A DNA stretch of 64,000 nucleotides from Microbacterium sp. Nx66 (GCF_904066215.1 NZ_LR880474.1:2232001-2296000), one strand, 5' to 3'; shown: positions 27,076 to 37,278, counted from the stretch's first letter. The notes: generated by a model not told the origin, from the sequence alone. Program-made: numbers and translations.

Positions 27076-28115
27076 CACACCACCATCCCGAACTGCTCGC
27101 TGAAACGGACATCGCCCTCGGCCATGTCGCGCATGTCCTGCACATCGCTGCGGAACATCAGGCCCCGCTCGATGCCCATGCCGAACGCGAAGCCGCTGTA
27201 CACCTCCGGGTCGATCCCGGCCGCGCGCAGCACGTTCGGGTTGACCATGCCGCAGCCGCCCCACTCGATCCAGCGCGCGCCACCCTTGAAGGTCGGGTGC
27301 CACAGGTCGAGCTCGGCGGAGGGCTCGGTGAAGGGGAAGTAGTTCGTGCGGAAGCGGGTCTTGGCCTCCGGGCCGAAGAGCTGCTTCGCGAAGTGGTCGA
27401 GCGTGCCCTTGAGGTGCCCCATCGTGATGCCCTTGTCGACGACCAGGCCCTCGAACTGCGTGAAGACCGGGAGGTGCGTGGCGTCGAACTCGTCGGTGCG
27501 GTACACGCGGCCCGGGCACAGCACGTAGATGGGGACCTCGCGGTCGAGCATGGATCGAACCTGCACGGGGCTCGTGTGCGTACGCATGACGAGGTGGCGC
27601 GACGTCGGGTCGACGTAGAAGGTGTCCTGCTCCTGACGGGCGGGGTGATCGACGTCGAAGTTCAGGGCGTCGAAGTTGAACCACTCGTGCTCGAGCTCCG
27701 GCCCCTCCGCGATCTCCCATCCCATGCCGACGAAGATGTCCTCGACGTGGTCCTGCAGGAGGGCCAGCGGGTGGCGGGCGCCCACGCGCGTCCGCGACGG
27801 GACGGCGGTGATGTCGACGCGCTCGGCCTCCAGGCGCGCGGCGACCTCGGCGGCGGCCAGCTCGGCCTCCTTCGCCGCGAGCGCCTGGTTCACACGACCG
27901 CGGCCCTGACCGACGAGCTTGCCGAACGCGGCCTTGTTCTCGGGGGCGACCTGGCGCATCGAGGCGTTCAGGACCGCGAGCGGCGATCCCTCCGCGACGT
28001 GCGCCGCACGGGCGGCTTTCAGCGCGGCGGTGTCGGCGGCCGCCTCGATCGCCGCGAGGGCGTCGGCGACAGCGGCTTCGACCGCTTCGGGGGTGATTTC
28101 CGGAGACTCTGACAC
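27075..28115 (-). CDS. pheS: Phenylalanine--tRNA ligase alpha subunit
   Basis: A 346-residue class II synthetase subunit. An N-terminal coiled coil (1-95) is followed by the catalytic domain. [12 protein letters not shown] is the usual entry, [16 protein letters not shown] marks motif 1/2, DTFYVDP is the conserved loop, and [21 protein letters not shown] motif 3 residues ([13 protein letters not shown] here) close the active site. The GTG start is 8 nt from a TAGACT box (28124-28129). It forms an operon with pheT. Confidence 0.97.
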   Translation of the reverse strand: MSESPEITPEAVEAAVADALAAIEAAADTAALKAARAAHVAEGSPLAVLNASMRQVAPENKAAFGKLVGQGRGRVNQALAAKEAELAAAEVAARLEAERVDITAVPSRTRVGARHPLALLQDHVEDIFVGMGWEIAEGPELEHEWFNFDALNFDVDHPARQEQDTFYVDPTSRHLVMRTHTSPVQVRSMLDREVPIYVLCPGRVYRTDEFDATHLPVFTQFEGLVVDKGITMGHLKGTLDHFAKQLFGPEAKTRFRTNYFPFTEPSAELDLWHPTFKGGARWIEWGGCGMVNPNVLRAAGIDPEVYSGFAFGMGIERGLMFRSDVQDMRDMAEGDVRFSEQFGMVV

Positions 28116-28128
28116 GGGAGTCGAGTCT

Positions 28129-28158
28129 ACCGGCGCGGGACAGGCGTCCCGCGCCGGT
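28129..28158 (-). terminator. glu operon terminator
   Basis: ACCGGCGCGGGAC-AGGC-GTCCCGCGCCGGT is a perfect 13-bp stem, 6 nt past the gluD stop. The pheS -10 box ends at its border, so one short spacer serves both genes. Confidence 0.8.
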
Positions 28159-28164
28159 CGTGGC

Positions 28165-29091
28165 TCACACCGCCAGTCCGCCGGAGTTGTTGCTGTCGTG
28201 CTTACCGAGACCCCGCTGCATCACGATGAGCGACGTGTTCGTCTCGCCGTCGTGCTGGCGGGGGTCCGGCTCCACGGGACCGGCCTTGGCCGAGCGCTTG
28301 GCCCGGCGCTGCAGGCGGTAGGCGACGTAGGAGAGCACGAGACAGACCGCGACGTACATCGAGCCGCCGACCATCGCGGCGGGGATCAGCGGCGACCCGT
28401 AGGGCGCCTGGTTGCCGATCTGGTTGATGACGTAGAGCAGCTCCTGGTACGTGATGATGAAGCCGAGCGCGGTGTCCTTCAGGGCCACCACGAGCTGCGC
28501 GATGATCACGGGCATCATCGCCCGGACGGCCTGCGGGATGAGGATGAAGTACATGACCCCCGTCTTGCGCAGGCCGATCGCGTAGCCGGCTTCCTTCTGC
28601 CCGCGCGGCAGCGACTCGATCCCGGCGCGGAGCACCTCCGCCAGCACGGAGCCGTTGTAGACGATGAGCGCGATGACGACCGCGTAGTACGGGGGCATCC
28701 GGATACCGATCACCGGGAGGCCGTAGTACAGCAGCATCATGAGGATCAGGACGGGGATCGCCCGCATGATCTCGATGATCCACCGCACCGGTTCCCGCAC
28801 CCAGGCGTGCTCGGAGAGGCGGCCGATGCCGAGGACGAAGCCCAGCACGATCGAACCGACACCGGCGACCGCGAAGGCGGAGAGCGTGCTGAGCAGCCCC
28901 TCCCCGAAGCGCACCCAGACCGCCGAGTACGTGAAGATGTTCCACTTCTCCGCGGAGAACTGGCCGGTGGCGTACAGGCGCCAGACCACCCAGCCGAGCA
29001 CGGCGAGGACGACGAGGATCGTGACGGCGCCGATGATCCGGTTGCGGGCGACGGCGCGAGGCCCGGGGACGTCGAACAGGACGGAACTCAT
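28165..29091 (-). CDS. gluD: Glutamate-type ABC transporter permease (GluD-like)
   Basis: A 308-residue inner-membrane permease of the polar amino-acid (His/Glu/Gln) family. It has an N-terminal membrane segment (about 18-40), four or five more segments, and the EAA loop ([27 protein letters not shown]) that contacts the ATPase. A charged C-terminal tail (about 270-308) is longer than usual. The ATG at 29091 overlaps the gluC stop by 4 nt. Last gene of gluABCD. The substrate is inferred from the corynebacterial gluABCD order; glutamine or aspartate are alternatives. Confidence 0.88.
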   Translation of the reverse strand: MSSVLFDVPGPRAVARNRIIGAVTILVVLAVLGWVVWRLYATGQFSAEKWNIFTYSAVWVRFGEGLLSTLSAFAVAGVGSIVLGFVLGIGRLSEHAWVREPVRWIIEIMRAIPVLILMMLLYYGLPVIGIRMPPYYAVVIALIVYNGSVLAEVLRAGIESLPRGQKEAGYAIGLRKTGVMYFILIPQAVRAMMPVIIAQLVVALKDTALGFIITYQELLYVINQIGNQAPYGSPLIPAAMVGGSMYVAVCLVLSYVAYRLQRRAKRSAKAGPVEPDPRQHDGETNTSLIVMQRGLGKHDSNNSGGLAV

Positions 29092-29735
29092 CGCGCGATC
29101 CTCCACTTGTTCTCGAGTACGCGCTGCACCCAGCTCAGGAGCAGCACGAGCACGACGAAGATGACCATGACCCAGAGCAGCACGACGAGGGCGTTCTCGC
29201 CCCGCTCGCTGAGTGCCGCTCGGATCGTACCGAGGTTGACCACCGAGAAGCCGGCGGCCACCGTGGTGTTCTTCATGAGGGCGATGAGCACGCTCATGAG
29301 CGGCGGGACCACGGACCGCGTGGCCTGGGGCAGCACGACGAAGCGCATGACCTGGCCGAAGTTGAGGCCGATGGCCCGTGCCGCCTCCGCCTGTCCGACC
29401 GGCACCGTGTTGATGCCGGCGCGGATCGCCTCAGCGACGTAGGTGGCGGTGTAGATGCCGAGCGCGATCGTGGCGAGCAGCAGGGAGTTGACCCGCTCCC
29501 CGAGCAGGATCGGAAGGCAGAACGCGAAGAAGAACATCACCAGCGTGAGCGGGGTGTTCCGGATCCAGTTCACGTACACGGCGCCGACGCCGCGCGCGAT
29601 CGGGACCGGGGACACGCGGGCCGCTCCGACGATGAGTCCGAGCACCACGGCGATGAGGCCACCGCCGAGGAACAGCGCGATGGTTCCCCACAGCGCTTCA
29701 CCCCAGAGGTCGAGGTGGTCCGAGATCACTCCCAC
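29088..29735 (-). CDS. gluC: Glutamate-type ABC transporter permease (GluC-like)
   Basis: A 215-residue permease with five hydrophobic segments and the EAA loop containing AEAIRAGINTVPVGQAEAA near residues 100-118. The length is standard for HisM/HisQ-type permeases. It pairs with GluD to form the membrane channel energised by GluA. GTG start at 29735. It is separated from gluB by a hairpin that probably lowers its expression relative to the binding protein. Confidence 0.9.
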   Translation of the reverse strand: MGVISDHLDLWGEALWGTIALFLGGGLIAVVLGLIVGAARVSPVPIARGVGAVYVNWIRNTPLTLVMFFFAFCLPILLGERVNSLLLATIALGIYTATYVAEAIRAGINTVPVGQAEAARAIGLNFGQVMRFVVLPQATRSVVPPLMSVLIALMKNTTVAAGFSVVNLGTIRAALSERGENALVVLLWVMVIFVVLVLLLSWVQRVLENKWRIAR

Positions 29736-29783
29736 TGCTGTGCCTTTCGGTTCGTTTCCGCGTCAGGTCGACGCCGAGGAGGA

Positions 29784-29814
29784 CGGGGGCGGCCGGTCGG
29801 ACCGACCGCCCCCG
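29784..29814 (-). terminator. Intra-operon hairpin between gluB and gluC
   Basis: CGGGGGCGG pairs with CCGCCCCCG, extended inward by CGGTC/GACCG, right after the gluB stop. It has no strong U-run, so it is more likely an attenuating or mRNA-stabilising hairpin than a full terminator, which would leave gluB more abundant than the permease genes. Confidence 0.6.
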
Positions 29815-29819
29815 CGAGA

Positions 29820-30734
29820 TCAACCGACCGGGTCGACCTCGGGCTGCTCGGCCTTCACACCGGAGGCGCCGAGGTTGTTGTCGAAGATCTGCTGCCAGAT
29901 GTCACCACCGTCGGTGAGCTGGGTGTTGAAGTACTCGACGAGCGCGTCGTCGCCCTTCGCCACACCGATGCCGTAGCGCTCCTCGCTGAACGGCTCGCCG
30001 ACGACCTTGAGGTTGTCGGGGTCCTGGGCCGCGTAGCCGATGAGGATCGCCTCGTCGGTCGTGACGGCGTCGACCTGGCCGTTCTTGAGGTCCTCGACGC
30101 ACTTGGAGTACGTGTCGTACTCCTTCGTCTTCACCTCGGGGTAGTTCTCCTTGATGTTCTGGATCGGCGTCGAACCCGTCGCCGAGCAGACCGTCGTGGA
30201 GGAGTCGAGGTCGTCGACGCTCGCGATGTCGCTGTCGGCCGCGACGAGGAGGCCCTGGCCGGTGACGAAGTAGGGACCGGCGAAGGCGATCTGCTCCTTG
30301 CGCTTGTCCGTGATCGAGTAGGTGCCGACGTAGTAGTCGATGTCGCCGTTGACGATGGCCTGCTCGCGGTTCGCGGAGGCGATCGCCTGGAACTCGATCT
30401 TCTCCGGGTCGACACCGAGGGATGCCGCCATCCAGCGGGCGATGTCGACGTCGAAGCCGGTGCGCTCGCCCGTCACGGGGTCGAGGTATCCGAGACCGGG
30501 CTGGTCCTCCTTGACGCCCACCTTGACGGTGCCCGACGAGGAGATGCGGTCGAACGTGGGGCTCCCCTCGATCGTGACGTCCTCCTCGATGGTCCAGGGC
30601 GTGCTGCTCGAGGCGTCGCCCTCGTCGCTGCCCGACGTGCCGGTGCTCGACGGCGTGCCGCTGTTGCAGGCCGTGAGCGCGAGCAGCGCCACCGTGGCGA
30701 TCCCGAATCCGGCCAGTGTCCGTGTGCGTCGCAT
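29820..30734 (-). CDS. gluB: Glutamate-binding lipoprotein (GluB-like)
   Basis: A 304-residue extracellular solute-binding protein. A signal peptide with lipobox LTAC places the lipid-modified Cys at residue 23, followed by a Ser/Gly-rich linker. The SBP family 3 fold runs from about 60 to the end, with GVKEDQPGLGYLDP and GFDVDIARWMA near its start and YYVGTYSITDKR in the hinge region. It captures the amino acid outside the membrane and delivers it to GluCD. Confidence 0.92.
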   Translation of the reverse strand: MRRTRTLAGFGIATVALLALTACNSGTPSSTGTSGSDEGDASSSTPWTIEEDVTIEGSPTFDRISSSGTVKVGVKEDQPGLGYLDPVTGERTGFDVDIARWMAASLGVDPEKIEFQAIASANREQAIVNGDIDYYVGTYSITDKRKEQIAFAGPYFVTGQGLLVAADSDIASVDDLDSSTTVCSATGSTPIQNIKENYPEVKTKEYDTYSKCVEDLKNGQVDAVTTDEAILIGYAAQDPDNLKVVGEPFSEERYGIGVAKGDDALVEYFNTQLTDGGDIWQQIFDNNLGASGVKAEQPEVDPVG

Positions 30735-30780
30735 GTGCGTCTCCTTCGTGTGCTGTGCTGTGGGTGCTGGGTCTGGGAAG

Positions 30781-31530
30781 TCAGTGCGTGAGGAGCTTCG
30801 AGAGGAAGTCCTTGGCGCGGTCGCTCTTCGGGTTCGTGAAGAACTCCTCGGGCGTGGCCTCCTCGACGATCCGGCCGTCCGCCATGAAGACGACGCGGTC
30901 GGCCGCCTTGCGGGCGAAGCCCATCTCGTGGGTGACGACGATCATCGTCATGCCCTCCTGGGCGAGCTCGACCATGACGTCGAGGACCTCGTTGATCATC
31001 TCGGGGTCGAGCGCGCTCGTGGGCTCGTCGAAGAGCATGACCTTCGGCTGCATGGCCAGGGCCCGTGCGATCGCGACGCGCTGCTGCTGGCCGCCGGAGA
31101 GCTGTGCGGGGAGCTTGTTCGCCTGCTGCGCGACGCCGACGCGCTTGAGGAGCATCATGGCCTCCGCCTCGGCGTCGGACTTCTTGAGTCCGCGGACCTT
31201 GATCGGGCCGAGCGTCACGTTCTCGAGGATCGTGAGGTGCGCGAAGAGGTTGAAGGACTGGAAGACCATGCCGACGTCGGCCCGCAGGTGCGCGAGAGCC
31301 TTGCCCTCCGCGGGCAGCTCCTTGCCGTCGATGCGGATCGAGCCGCTGGTGATGGTCTCCAGGCGGTTGATCGTGCGGCAGAGCGTCGACTTGCCCGAGC
31401 CGGAGGGGCCGATCACGACGACGACCTCCCCCGCGTTGACGGTGAGGTCGATGTCGCTGAGCGCCTGGAACTCGCCGTAGTGCTTCTGGACGTTCTCGAC
31501 GACGACGAGCGGGGTTTCAGAGGTCATCAT
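30781..31530 (-). CDS. gluA: Glutamate-type ABC transporter ATPase (GluA-like)
   Basis: A 249-residue ATPase. Walker [10 protein letters not shown] (41-49), Q-loop QSFN (91-94), signature LSGGQQQR (144-151), Walker B VMLFDEP (164-170) and the switch His in VVTHEMGFA are all present. It powers the GluCD permease. First gene of the operon; GGAG lies just before the start, and the second Met codon (31527) is an alternative start. Confidence 0.94.
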   Translation of the reverse strand: MMTSETPLVVVENVQKHYGEFQALSDIDLTVNAGEVVVVIGPSGSGKSTLCRTINRLETITSGSIRIDGKELPAEGKALAHLRADVGMVFQSFNLFAHLTILENVTLGPIKVRGLKKSDAEAEAMMLLKRVGVAQQANKLPAQLSGGQQQRVAIARALAMQPKVMLFDEPTSALDPEMINEVLDVMVELAQEGMTMIVVTHEMGFARKAADRVVFMADGRIVEEATPEEFFTNPKSDRAKDFLSKLLTH

Positions 31531-31789
31531 TTCTCCAAACTAGCCACGCGATGCGCGCGGTTCCAGGCACCACGGTGAGGTTTACACGTTCGTAATCACC
31601 TGATCGCGGCGCCAATGCATCCTCGCAGAGGCACCCCACGGCCCGCCCCCTCGGGCCGCGGGATCGCCCTGCTGCCACGCTCCCAGCGACAGCAGGCAGC
31701 AGGTGTCCGATCGTGTGCGATCGACCTCACCCTGGCAGAGCCGGCGTACGGCTGTCAGGGATCTTGAGGATTTCTTGAGGGGGCGCCGG
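31531..31789. other. Intergenic region between gluA and the TAXI gene
   Basis: A 259-bp region without a supported gene. It should hold the gluA promoter in its left part and the end signals of the TAXI operon at 31639-31703. CTTGAGGA and TCTTGAGG recur 10 bp apart near 31763-31781, a possible direct-repeat binding site or chance. Confidence 0.5.
31639..31703 (-). terminator. Two hairpins after the TAXI operon
   Basis: CGGCCCG/CGGGCCG (31639-31658) and CCTGCTGCC/GGCAGCAGG (31668-31703, with an inner CGCT/AGCG stem) lie 85-150 nt past the TAXI stop and upstream of gluA. Either could end the minus-strand transcript. Confidence 0.5.
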
Positions 31790-32752
31790 TCACCGGCGCA
31801 GATCGCGGTAGTACTGCTCCGCGCCGGGATGCAGGGGCACCGGCCCGGTGAAGATCGCCGACCGGCGGTCCAGCAGCGCCGCCGCCGGTACGTCGGCCGC
31901 CAGCGAGGTACGCGCCGCGAACAGGCCCGCGACGAGATCGTGCACCACGCCGGGCGGGGTGCTGCCGGCGGTGACGAGGTAGTTCGGCACCGCCAACGTC
32001 GTCACCGAGGCATCGAGGCCGTAGGTGCCTGCAGGCACGTCGGCGGGCCGATACGCGTGGGAGTACCGCTCGTTGACCGCGTTCACCCAGTCCTGCTCGA
32101 CCGGGAGCAGGCGCACGTCGACGGTCTCCGCGAGGTCCGCGATGCCAGGTGTCGGCAGCCCGCCCACCCAGAAGAAGCCGTCGATCTCGCCCCGCTCCAT
32201 CGCGGCGATCGACCCGCCGAGGTCGAGCTGCGGGTCGTCGATCGTATCCGCGGCCACGCCGGCGGCGTGCAGCACCCGGGTCGCGATCACGTTCACCCCC
32301 GAGTTCTCGGCCCCGAGGGATATCGTCCCCCCGGCGAGGTCCGCGAGGTCGTCGACGGCCGAGTCGTCCCGCACGACGATCTGCAGGTACTCGTCGTAGA
32401 GGCGGGCGACCGCCTGCACATCCAGCGGCTCGGCGAAGGCGCCCGTCCCCGCCACGGCATCGGCGGCCGCATCGCCCTGCGCGAAGCCGAGGAGGGCCTC
32501 CCCCGCGCTCACGCGCAACAGGTTGTCCACCGATCCCGCCGTCACCTCCGCCGTGAGGTCGACGTCGAGCTCACGCGACAGCTCTGTCGCGAGGTGGCTG
32601 CCGTAGTCGTGGTATACACCGGTGGGGCTGCCCGCGGCGAGCACGGCGACGGTCTGCGTCCAGTCCTCGGAACGCGGACTGCACGCGCTCAACCCGACCG
32701 CCGCCACGAGCGCGAGCATCCCGGCGACGACACGCCGCCCCCGCCCGCTCAC
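31790..32752 (-). CDS. TAXI family solute-binding lipoprotein, orphan
   Basis: A 320-residue lipoprotein: short signal peptide with lipobox LSAC, Cys at residue 24. The mature part has the TAXI pattern: TVAVLAAGSPTGVYHDYGSHLA, then VDNLLRVSAGEALLGFAQGD, GGTISLGAENSG and GEIDGFFWVGGLP. TAXI proteins normally feed a TRAP permease, but none is present here; instead the gene overlaps the sensor-kinase stop (GTGA). The frame is open far upstream, but the GTG at 32752 gives the only sensible signal peptide. A periplasmic ligand sensor for the kinase is a reasonable inference. Confidence 0.85.
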   Translation of the reverse strand: MSGRGRRVVAGMLALVAAVGLSACSPRSEDWTQTVAVLAAGSPTGVYHDYGSHLATELSRELDVDLTAEVTAGSVDNLLRVSAGEALLGFAQGDAAADAVAGTGAFAEPLDVQAVARLYDEYLQIVVRDDSAVDDLADLAGGTISLGAENSGVNVIATRVLHAAGVAADTIDDPQLDLGGSIAAMERGEIDGFFWVGGLPTPGIADLAETVDVRLLPVEQDWVNAVNERYSHAYRPADVPAGTYGLDASVTTLAVPNYLVTAGSTPPGVVHDLVAGLFAARTSLAADVPAAALLDRRSAIFTGPVPLHPGAEQYYRDLRR

Positions 32753-34122
32753 GCTGCCGCCTCCGCGGGAAGGACGAGGGCTACGAGGAGCCCGCCGCCG
32801 TCGGCGCCGCGCACCCGCAGCTCGCCCCCGACCGTCGCCAGGAGGTCGGTCGCGATCGCCAGCCCCAGACCGGTTCCCGGCATGTCGCCGCTGTCCGCGC
32901 TCCGCCAGAAGCGGTCCGCCGCCGACGACGCATCCTCCGGTGACAGCCCGGGACCGTGGTCGCGCACGGTGAGCTGGCATTCGTCGCCCGCGCGCTGCGC
33001 ACCGACCTCGATGGACGAGCCCTCCGGCGAGTACTTCACCGCGTTGTCGATCGCGGCGTCGAGCGCGCTCTCCACGATGGTGCGGTCGGTGATCGTCATG
33101 ACCGACGACTCCCCCGTCCGGCGCACCACGATGGCCCGCTGCGCCGCCACCTCCTGCCAGGCCTCGACCCGGCGGCCGGCGACGGCGGCGAGATCGACCG
33201 CCGACATCGTGGAGTCGGTGCGACCGCCGCGGGCGAGTCCGAGGAGGGTCTCCAGGATGCGGGTCATCCGCCGGCCCTCTTCCCTGGTCTCCTCCACGTC
33301 GTGGTCCCACTCGCGTCCCAGCCCCGTCGCGAGGTGCTCGACGCGCAGCAACAGCGCGTTGAGCGGATTCCGCAGCTCGTGCGAGGCGTTCAGCGCGAAC
33401 TCCTGCTGTCTCGTCATGACGCGCTCGATCTCATCGGCCATGCCGTTGAAGACCCGCGTCATGCGCCGCAGCTCGGGCGGGCCGGTGCCTTCGGCCACCC
33501 GGGCGTCCATCTCCCCCCGCTCGATCGCCGCCATCGCCTCGTCGAGACGGCGCACCGGCGAGAGCACCCAGCGCGCGAGCCCCGCGACCAAGAGGATGCC
33601 GAGCGCGCTGAGCAGCACGACGATGAGTGCGAGCACGAGCGTCTGCCGCAGGATGACGGTCTGCGGGGTGTCCGTGCCGCCCCTGACGAGCACCGCACCG
33701 ATCACATCGCCGTCGTCGAACACGGGTTCCACCAGCGCCGCATCGGACACGACCCACGGGGAGGACGTCGGTTGCTCGGCGCGGCGACCGGAGAGCGCCA
33801 GCCGCACCCGCTGCGCATCCTCCTCCGACAGCACCGCGTCTCCGTGGTCACCGGCCGCCCAGGGGCTGCCGGTGAGATCGAACACGGTCACCTCGATTCC
33901 GTAGACCTCCTGGAAGCGACGGACCTCGGCGTCCATCACCGCCGGACTCCCGGAGCGCAGCGCCTGTCGGGCGCTCGTCGCGAAGTACCCGAGGTCGCCG
34001 AGCTGCTCGGCATAGAACGACTGCTGGACGCTGCGTGCCGCGCTCCACCCGGTCACGCCGCCGAGTGCGACGAGCACGATGATCAACGGCACGAGGAAGA
34101 CGACGGTCAGGCGGCGGCGCAC
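32749..34122 (-). CDS. Sensor histidine kinase
   Basis: A 457-residue membrane kinase. TM1 at about 7-29, an extracytoplasmic domain at 30-158, TM2 at 159-184, HAMP to about 235, then HisKA with phospho-acceptor His248 in NASHELRNPLNALL, and a HATPase domain (DNAVKYSPEG, DHGPGLSPED, GTGLGLAIA). GTG start 3 nt after the response-regulator stop. It forms an operon with its regulator and the TAXI lipoprotein. The layout resembles TctDE-type systems that sense carboxylates, but the TAXI partner differs from TctC. Confidence 0.92.
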   Translation of the reverse strand: MRRRLTVVFLVPLIIVLVALGGVTGWSAARSVQQSFYAEQLGDLGYFATSARQALRSGSPAVMDAEVRRFQEVYGIEVTVFDLTGSPWAAGDHGDAVLSEEDAQRVRLALSGRRAEQPTSSPWVVSDAALVEPVFDDGDVIGAVLVRGGTDTPQTVILRQTLVLALIVVLLSALGILLVAGLARWVLSPVRRLDEAMAAIERGEMDARVAEGTGPPELRRMTRVFNGMADEIERVMTRQQEFALNASHELRNPLNALLLRVEHLATGLGREWDHDVEETREEGRRMTRILETLLGLARGGRTDSTMSAVDLAAVAGRRVEAWQEVAAQRAIVVRRTGESSVMTITDRTIVESALDAAIDNAVKYSPEGSSIEVGAQRAGDECQLTVRDHGPGLSPEDASSAADRFWRSADSGDMPGTGLGLAIATDLLATVGGELRVRGADGGGLLVALVLPAEAAA

Positions 34123-34125
34123 GCG

Positions 34126-34797
34126 TCAGGACCCCGCGAGCCGGTAGCCGACGCCGCGCACGGTCTCGATGAACGCGCGATCGCCGCTCTTCTTCCGGAT
34201 GGCCGCCACGTGCACCTCGAGGGAGTGGCCGAAGCCACGCCAATCGGTGTTCCAGACCTCGCGGATGAGGCGCTCCTTCGGCACCGCGACACCCGGATAC
34301 CGCGCGAGCACGCCCACGATGTCGAACTCCTTGCGGGTGAGCGCCAGCGGCACCCCGCCGACCTGCACCTCCCGCGCGACGAGGTCGATCTGCACCGCGC
34401 CGCCTTGCAGCAGCACGCGGGTGTCCGGCTCCGTCCGCAGCGGCCGCGATCGTCGGGTGACCGCCTCGATCCGCGCCAGGAGCTCGTGCACGTCGTAGGG
34501 CTTCACCACGAAGTCGTCGGCACCGGCGCGCAGCCCCTTGATGCGCTCGGCGACCTGGTTACGCGCGGTGACGATGACGATCGGCACGTCGGAGCGCCCG
34601 CGGATGCGGCGGCAGAGGTCGATGCCGTCGACATCCGGCAGCCCGAGGTCGAGCAGCACCACCTCGGTGTCGGCATCGAGGTGGTCCAGCGCCGCGGCCC
34701 CGTCGGCCGCATGCACGGTGGCATAGCCCGAGCGCGCGAGGAAGGCCTGCAAGGCCCCCGCCACCCGCTCGTCGTCCTCGACGATCAGTATCCGCAT
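34126..34797 (-). CDS. OmpR-family response regulator
   Basis: A 223-residue regulator. The receiver domain (1-120) has the acidic pair ED near residues 7-8, phospho-acceptor Asp50 in LLDLGLPDVDG, the Thr in VTARN and the conserved Lys in VVKPYD. The winged-helix DNA-binding domain spans about 130-220. It is the cognate partner of the adjacent kinase and probably controls this cluster, since no other target is nearby. Confidence 0.93.
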   Translation of the reverse strand: MRILIVEDDERVAGALQAFLARSGYATVHAADGAAALDHLDADTEVVLLDLGLPDVDGIDLCRRIRGRSDVPIVIVTARNQVAERIKGLRAGADDFVVKPYDVHELLARIEAVTRRSRPLRTEPDTRVLLQGGAVQIDLVAREVQVGGVPLALTRKEFDIVGVLARYPGVAVPKERLIREVWNTDWRGFGHSLEVHVAAIRKKSGDRAFIETVRGVGYRLAGS

Positions 34798-34820
34798 CCC
34801 GCGTCCCGTTCTTCGCCGGG

Positions 34821-35633
34821 TCAGCCGGTGGAGGCCGCGCGTTGGGCGAACGCGCTCTCATACAGGCAGACACTCGCCGCGGTGGCCAGGTTGAGCGATT
34901 CGGCGCGCCCGAAGATCGGCAACCGGAGGACACGGTCGGCCTGCGTCAGCGCCTCATCCTCGAGCCCGCGCGCCTCGTTGCCGAACAGCCAGGCGGTCGG
35001 CTCGCCCAGCACGCCGTCGGCGCGTGCCGCGAGGAGGTCGTCCCCCTTCACGTCCGCCGCGAGAATCTGCAGGCCCGCATCGTGGGCCCGTCGGACGACC
35101 TCGTCGAGCTCACCGCCCACCGAGACCGGAAGGTGGAAGAGCGAGCCGGTCGTCGCCCGCACCACCTTGGGGTTGTACGGATCGACCGTGCGACCGGTGA
35201 GCACGACGGCATCGGCGCCGGCGGCGTCGGCGGCCCGGATGATCGTGCCGAGGTTGCCAGGGTCGCGCACCTCCTCGCAGATCGCGACGAGACGCGGTGC
35301 CGCATCGAAGATGTCCCGCACCGAGGTCGGCGTCTGACGGACGACCGCGACGAGCCCCTGCGGGGTCACCGTGTCGGCCATCGCGTTGAGCACGTCCTCG
35401 CTCACGTACTCGACCTCGACGTCCGCCTCCGCCGCCGCGGCACGGATGTCCGCGTGCCTCTCCCACCCGTGAGGGGTCGCGAACAGCTCGATGATCGCCT
35501 CCGGACGGTACGTCAGCGCCTCACGGACGGACTGCGGACCTTCCAACAGGAACAGCCCGGTCTCGGTACGCGCGCTGCGCTTGGTCAGCTTGGCGACGGC
35601 ACGGACTCGGGGGGAACGGGGGTTCTCCAGCAC
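34821..35633 (-). CDS. TrmH/SpoU-family RNA 2'-O-methyltransferase
   Basis: A 270-residue SPOUT methyltransferase. The N-terminal substrate-binding part contains FLLEGPQSVREAL. The three SPOUT motifs follow: DPGNLGTIIRAADAAGADAV, AWLFGNEARGL, and LRLPIFGRAESLNLATAASV, which build the knotted SAM site. The target is most likely a ribose in 23S rRNA or a tRNA. It lies between rplT and the two-component genes. GTG start 6 nt after TAGACT (35640-35645), with no Shine-Dalgarno: leaderless. Confidence 0.92.
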   Translation of the reverse strand: MLENPRSPRVRAVAKLTKRSARTETGLFLLEGPQSVREALTYRPEAIIELFATPHGWERHADIRAAAAEADVEVEYVSEDVLNAMADTVTPQGLVAVVRQTPTSVRDIFDAAPRLVAICEEVRDPGNLGTIIRAADAAGADAVVLTGRTVDPYNPKVVRATTGSLFHLPVSVGGELDEVVRRAHDAGLQILAADVKGDDLLAARADGVLGEPTAWLFGNEARGLEDEALTQADRVLRLPIFGRAESLNLATAASVCLYESAFAQRAASTG

Positions 35634-35674
35634 GGACTCAGTCTACGGTCAGCCCGCCACCGCCCGGATACGCG

Positions 35675-35708
35675 GAACGGGCGCCTTCCCGGAGGAAGAC
35701 GCCCGTTC
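35675..35708 (-). terminator. infC-rpmI-rplT terminator
   Basis: GAACGGGCG pairs with CGCCCGTTC, and an inner CTTCC/GGAAG extends the stem. It lies 14 nt past the rplT stop and upstream of the rRNA methyltransferase gene. Confidence 0.75.
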
Positions 35709-35721
35709 GGAAGCGAGATGC

Positions 35722-36108
35722 TTACGCGACCGACTTCGGCGCGTTGACGTCGGAGGGCAGAGCCTTCTTCGCCGTCTCGACCAGCGTCGTGAACGTCGCG
35801 GCATCGTTCACCGCGAGGTCGGCGAGCATGCGACGGTCGACCGTGACACCCGCGAGGTTGAGGCCCTGGATGAAGCGGTTGTACGTCATGCCGTTCTGGC
35901 GGGCAGCGGCGTTGATGCGCTGGATCCAGAGACGACGGAAGTCGCCCTTGCGCTTGCGACGGTCCCGGTACGAGTAGACCAGGGAGTGGATGACCTGCTC
36001 CTTGGCCTTCCGGTAGAGGCGCGAACGCTGACCGCGGTAGCCGGAGGCGCGCTCGAGGATGACCCGACGCTTCTTGTGGGCGTTGACCGCCCGCTTGACT
36101 CTTGCCAT
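35722..36108 (-). CDS. rplT: 50S ribosomal protein L20
   Basis: A 128-residue L20. It starts [15 protein letters not shown], with the long basic N-terminal helix ([18 protein letters not shown]) and the globular domain ([21 protein letters not shown]). The length is slightly above the usual 117-120 because of a short acidic/basic tail. It binds 23S rRNA early in assembly and in many bacteria represses its own operon through the mRNA leader. It follows rpmI by 31 nt. Confidence 0.98.
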   Translation of the reverse strand: MARVKRAVNAHKKRRVILERASGYRGQRSRLYRKAKEQVIHSLVYSYRDRRKRKGDFRRLWIQRINAAARQNGMTYNRFIQGLNLAGVTVDRRMLADLAVNDAATFTTLVETAKKALPSDVNAPKSVA

Positions 36109-36139
36109 TTTCCTGTGTTCCTATCGTGCGTTCGGCGCG

Positions 36140-36334
36140 TCAGCGACCGAGAAGCTTCTTCGCGACCTTGAAGTCCGCCTTCGCGAGCACCTGGTCCTGG
36201 TTCAGACGGCGGGTGCGACGGCTCGACTTGTGCTCGAGGTTGTGGCGCATCCCGGCCTGCTGCTTCTTCAGCTTGCCGCTGCCGGTGATCTTGAAGCGCT
36301 TCTTAGCACCCGAGTGGGTCTTCTGCTTCGGCAT
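36140..36334 (-). CDS. rpmI: 50S ribosomal protein L35
   Basis: A 64-residue L35 with the family start [15 protein letters not shown] and [24 protein letters not shown] precedes the ATG. It is the middle gene of infC-rpmI-rplT. Confidence 0.98.
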   Translation of the reverse strand: MPKQKTHSGAKKRFKITGSGKLKKQQAGMRHNLEHKSSRRTRRLNQDQVLAKADFKVAKKLLGR

Positions 36335-36406
36335 CTTCTCTTCCTTCGTATGGCGCCTTCTCAGGCGACGGTGTCAACCCGCGGTGCGGGAGTTCTGGGG
36401 GCGGAT

Positions 36407-37021
<615 letters not shown>

Positions 37022-37100
37022 GCGGAGCTCCTTAGACGATGTGATTCGGCCACCGTGATGCTGTCTGCATCTCGGGCGAAATCGGAGTCGTCCCCCACCC

Positions 37101-37165
37101 GCCGGCTCTCAGACGCCGGCTCCGCACCCTGTCTACCGGTCCCCTCGTGACGAGCGGAGCCGGCG
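37101..37165 (-). promoter_or_regulatory. infC leader with competing hairpins
   Basis: A perfect 12-bp inverted repeat joins 37114-37125 and 37154-37165 (CGCCGGCTCCGC and its complement). The same GCCGGC arm can instead pair with 37101-37106 to form a short hairpin. The two structures exclude each other in the infC mRNA leader. A further 8-bp hairpin lies at 37226-37246. This looks like an L20/IF-3 control leader, but the mechanism is inferred. Confidence 0.5.
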
Positions 37166-37278
37166 GAGCGCAAGACCCGGTAGCCTGGAACGGCAAGCGC
37201 GGGTGGGAAGTGAATCCTCTTTCGTTCCGGAGCATGACGCTCCGGAGCCCGCCAAAGTCTAACAGAAAGCAAGGCGAA

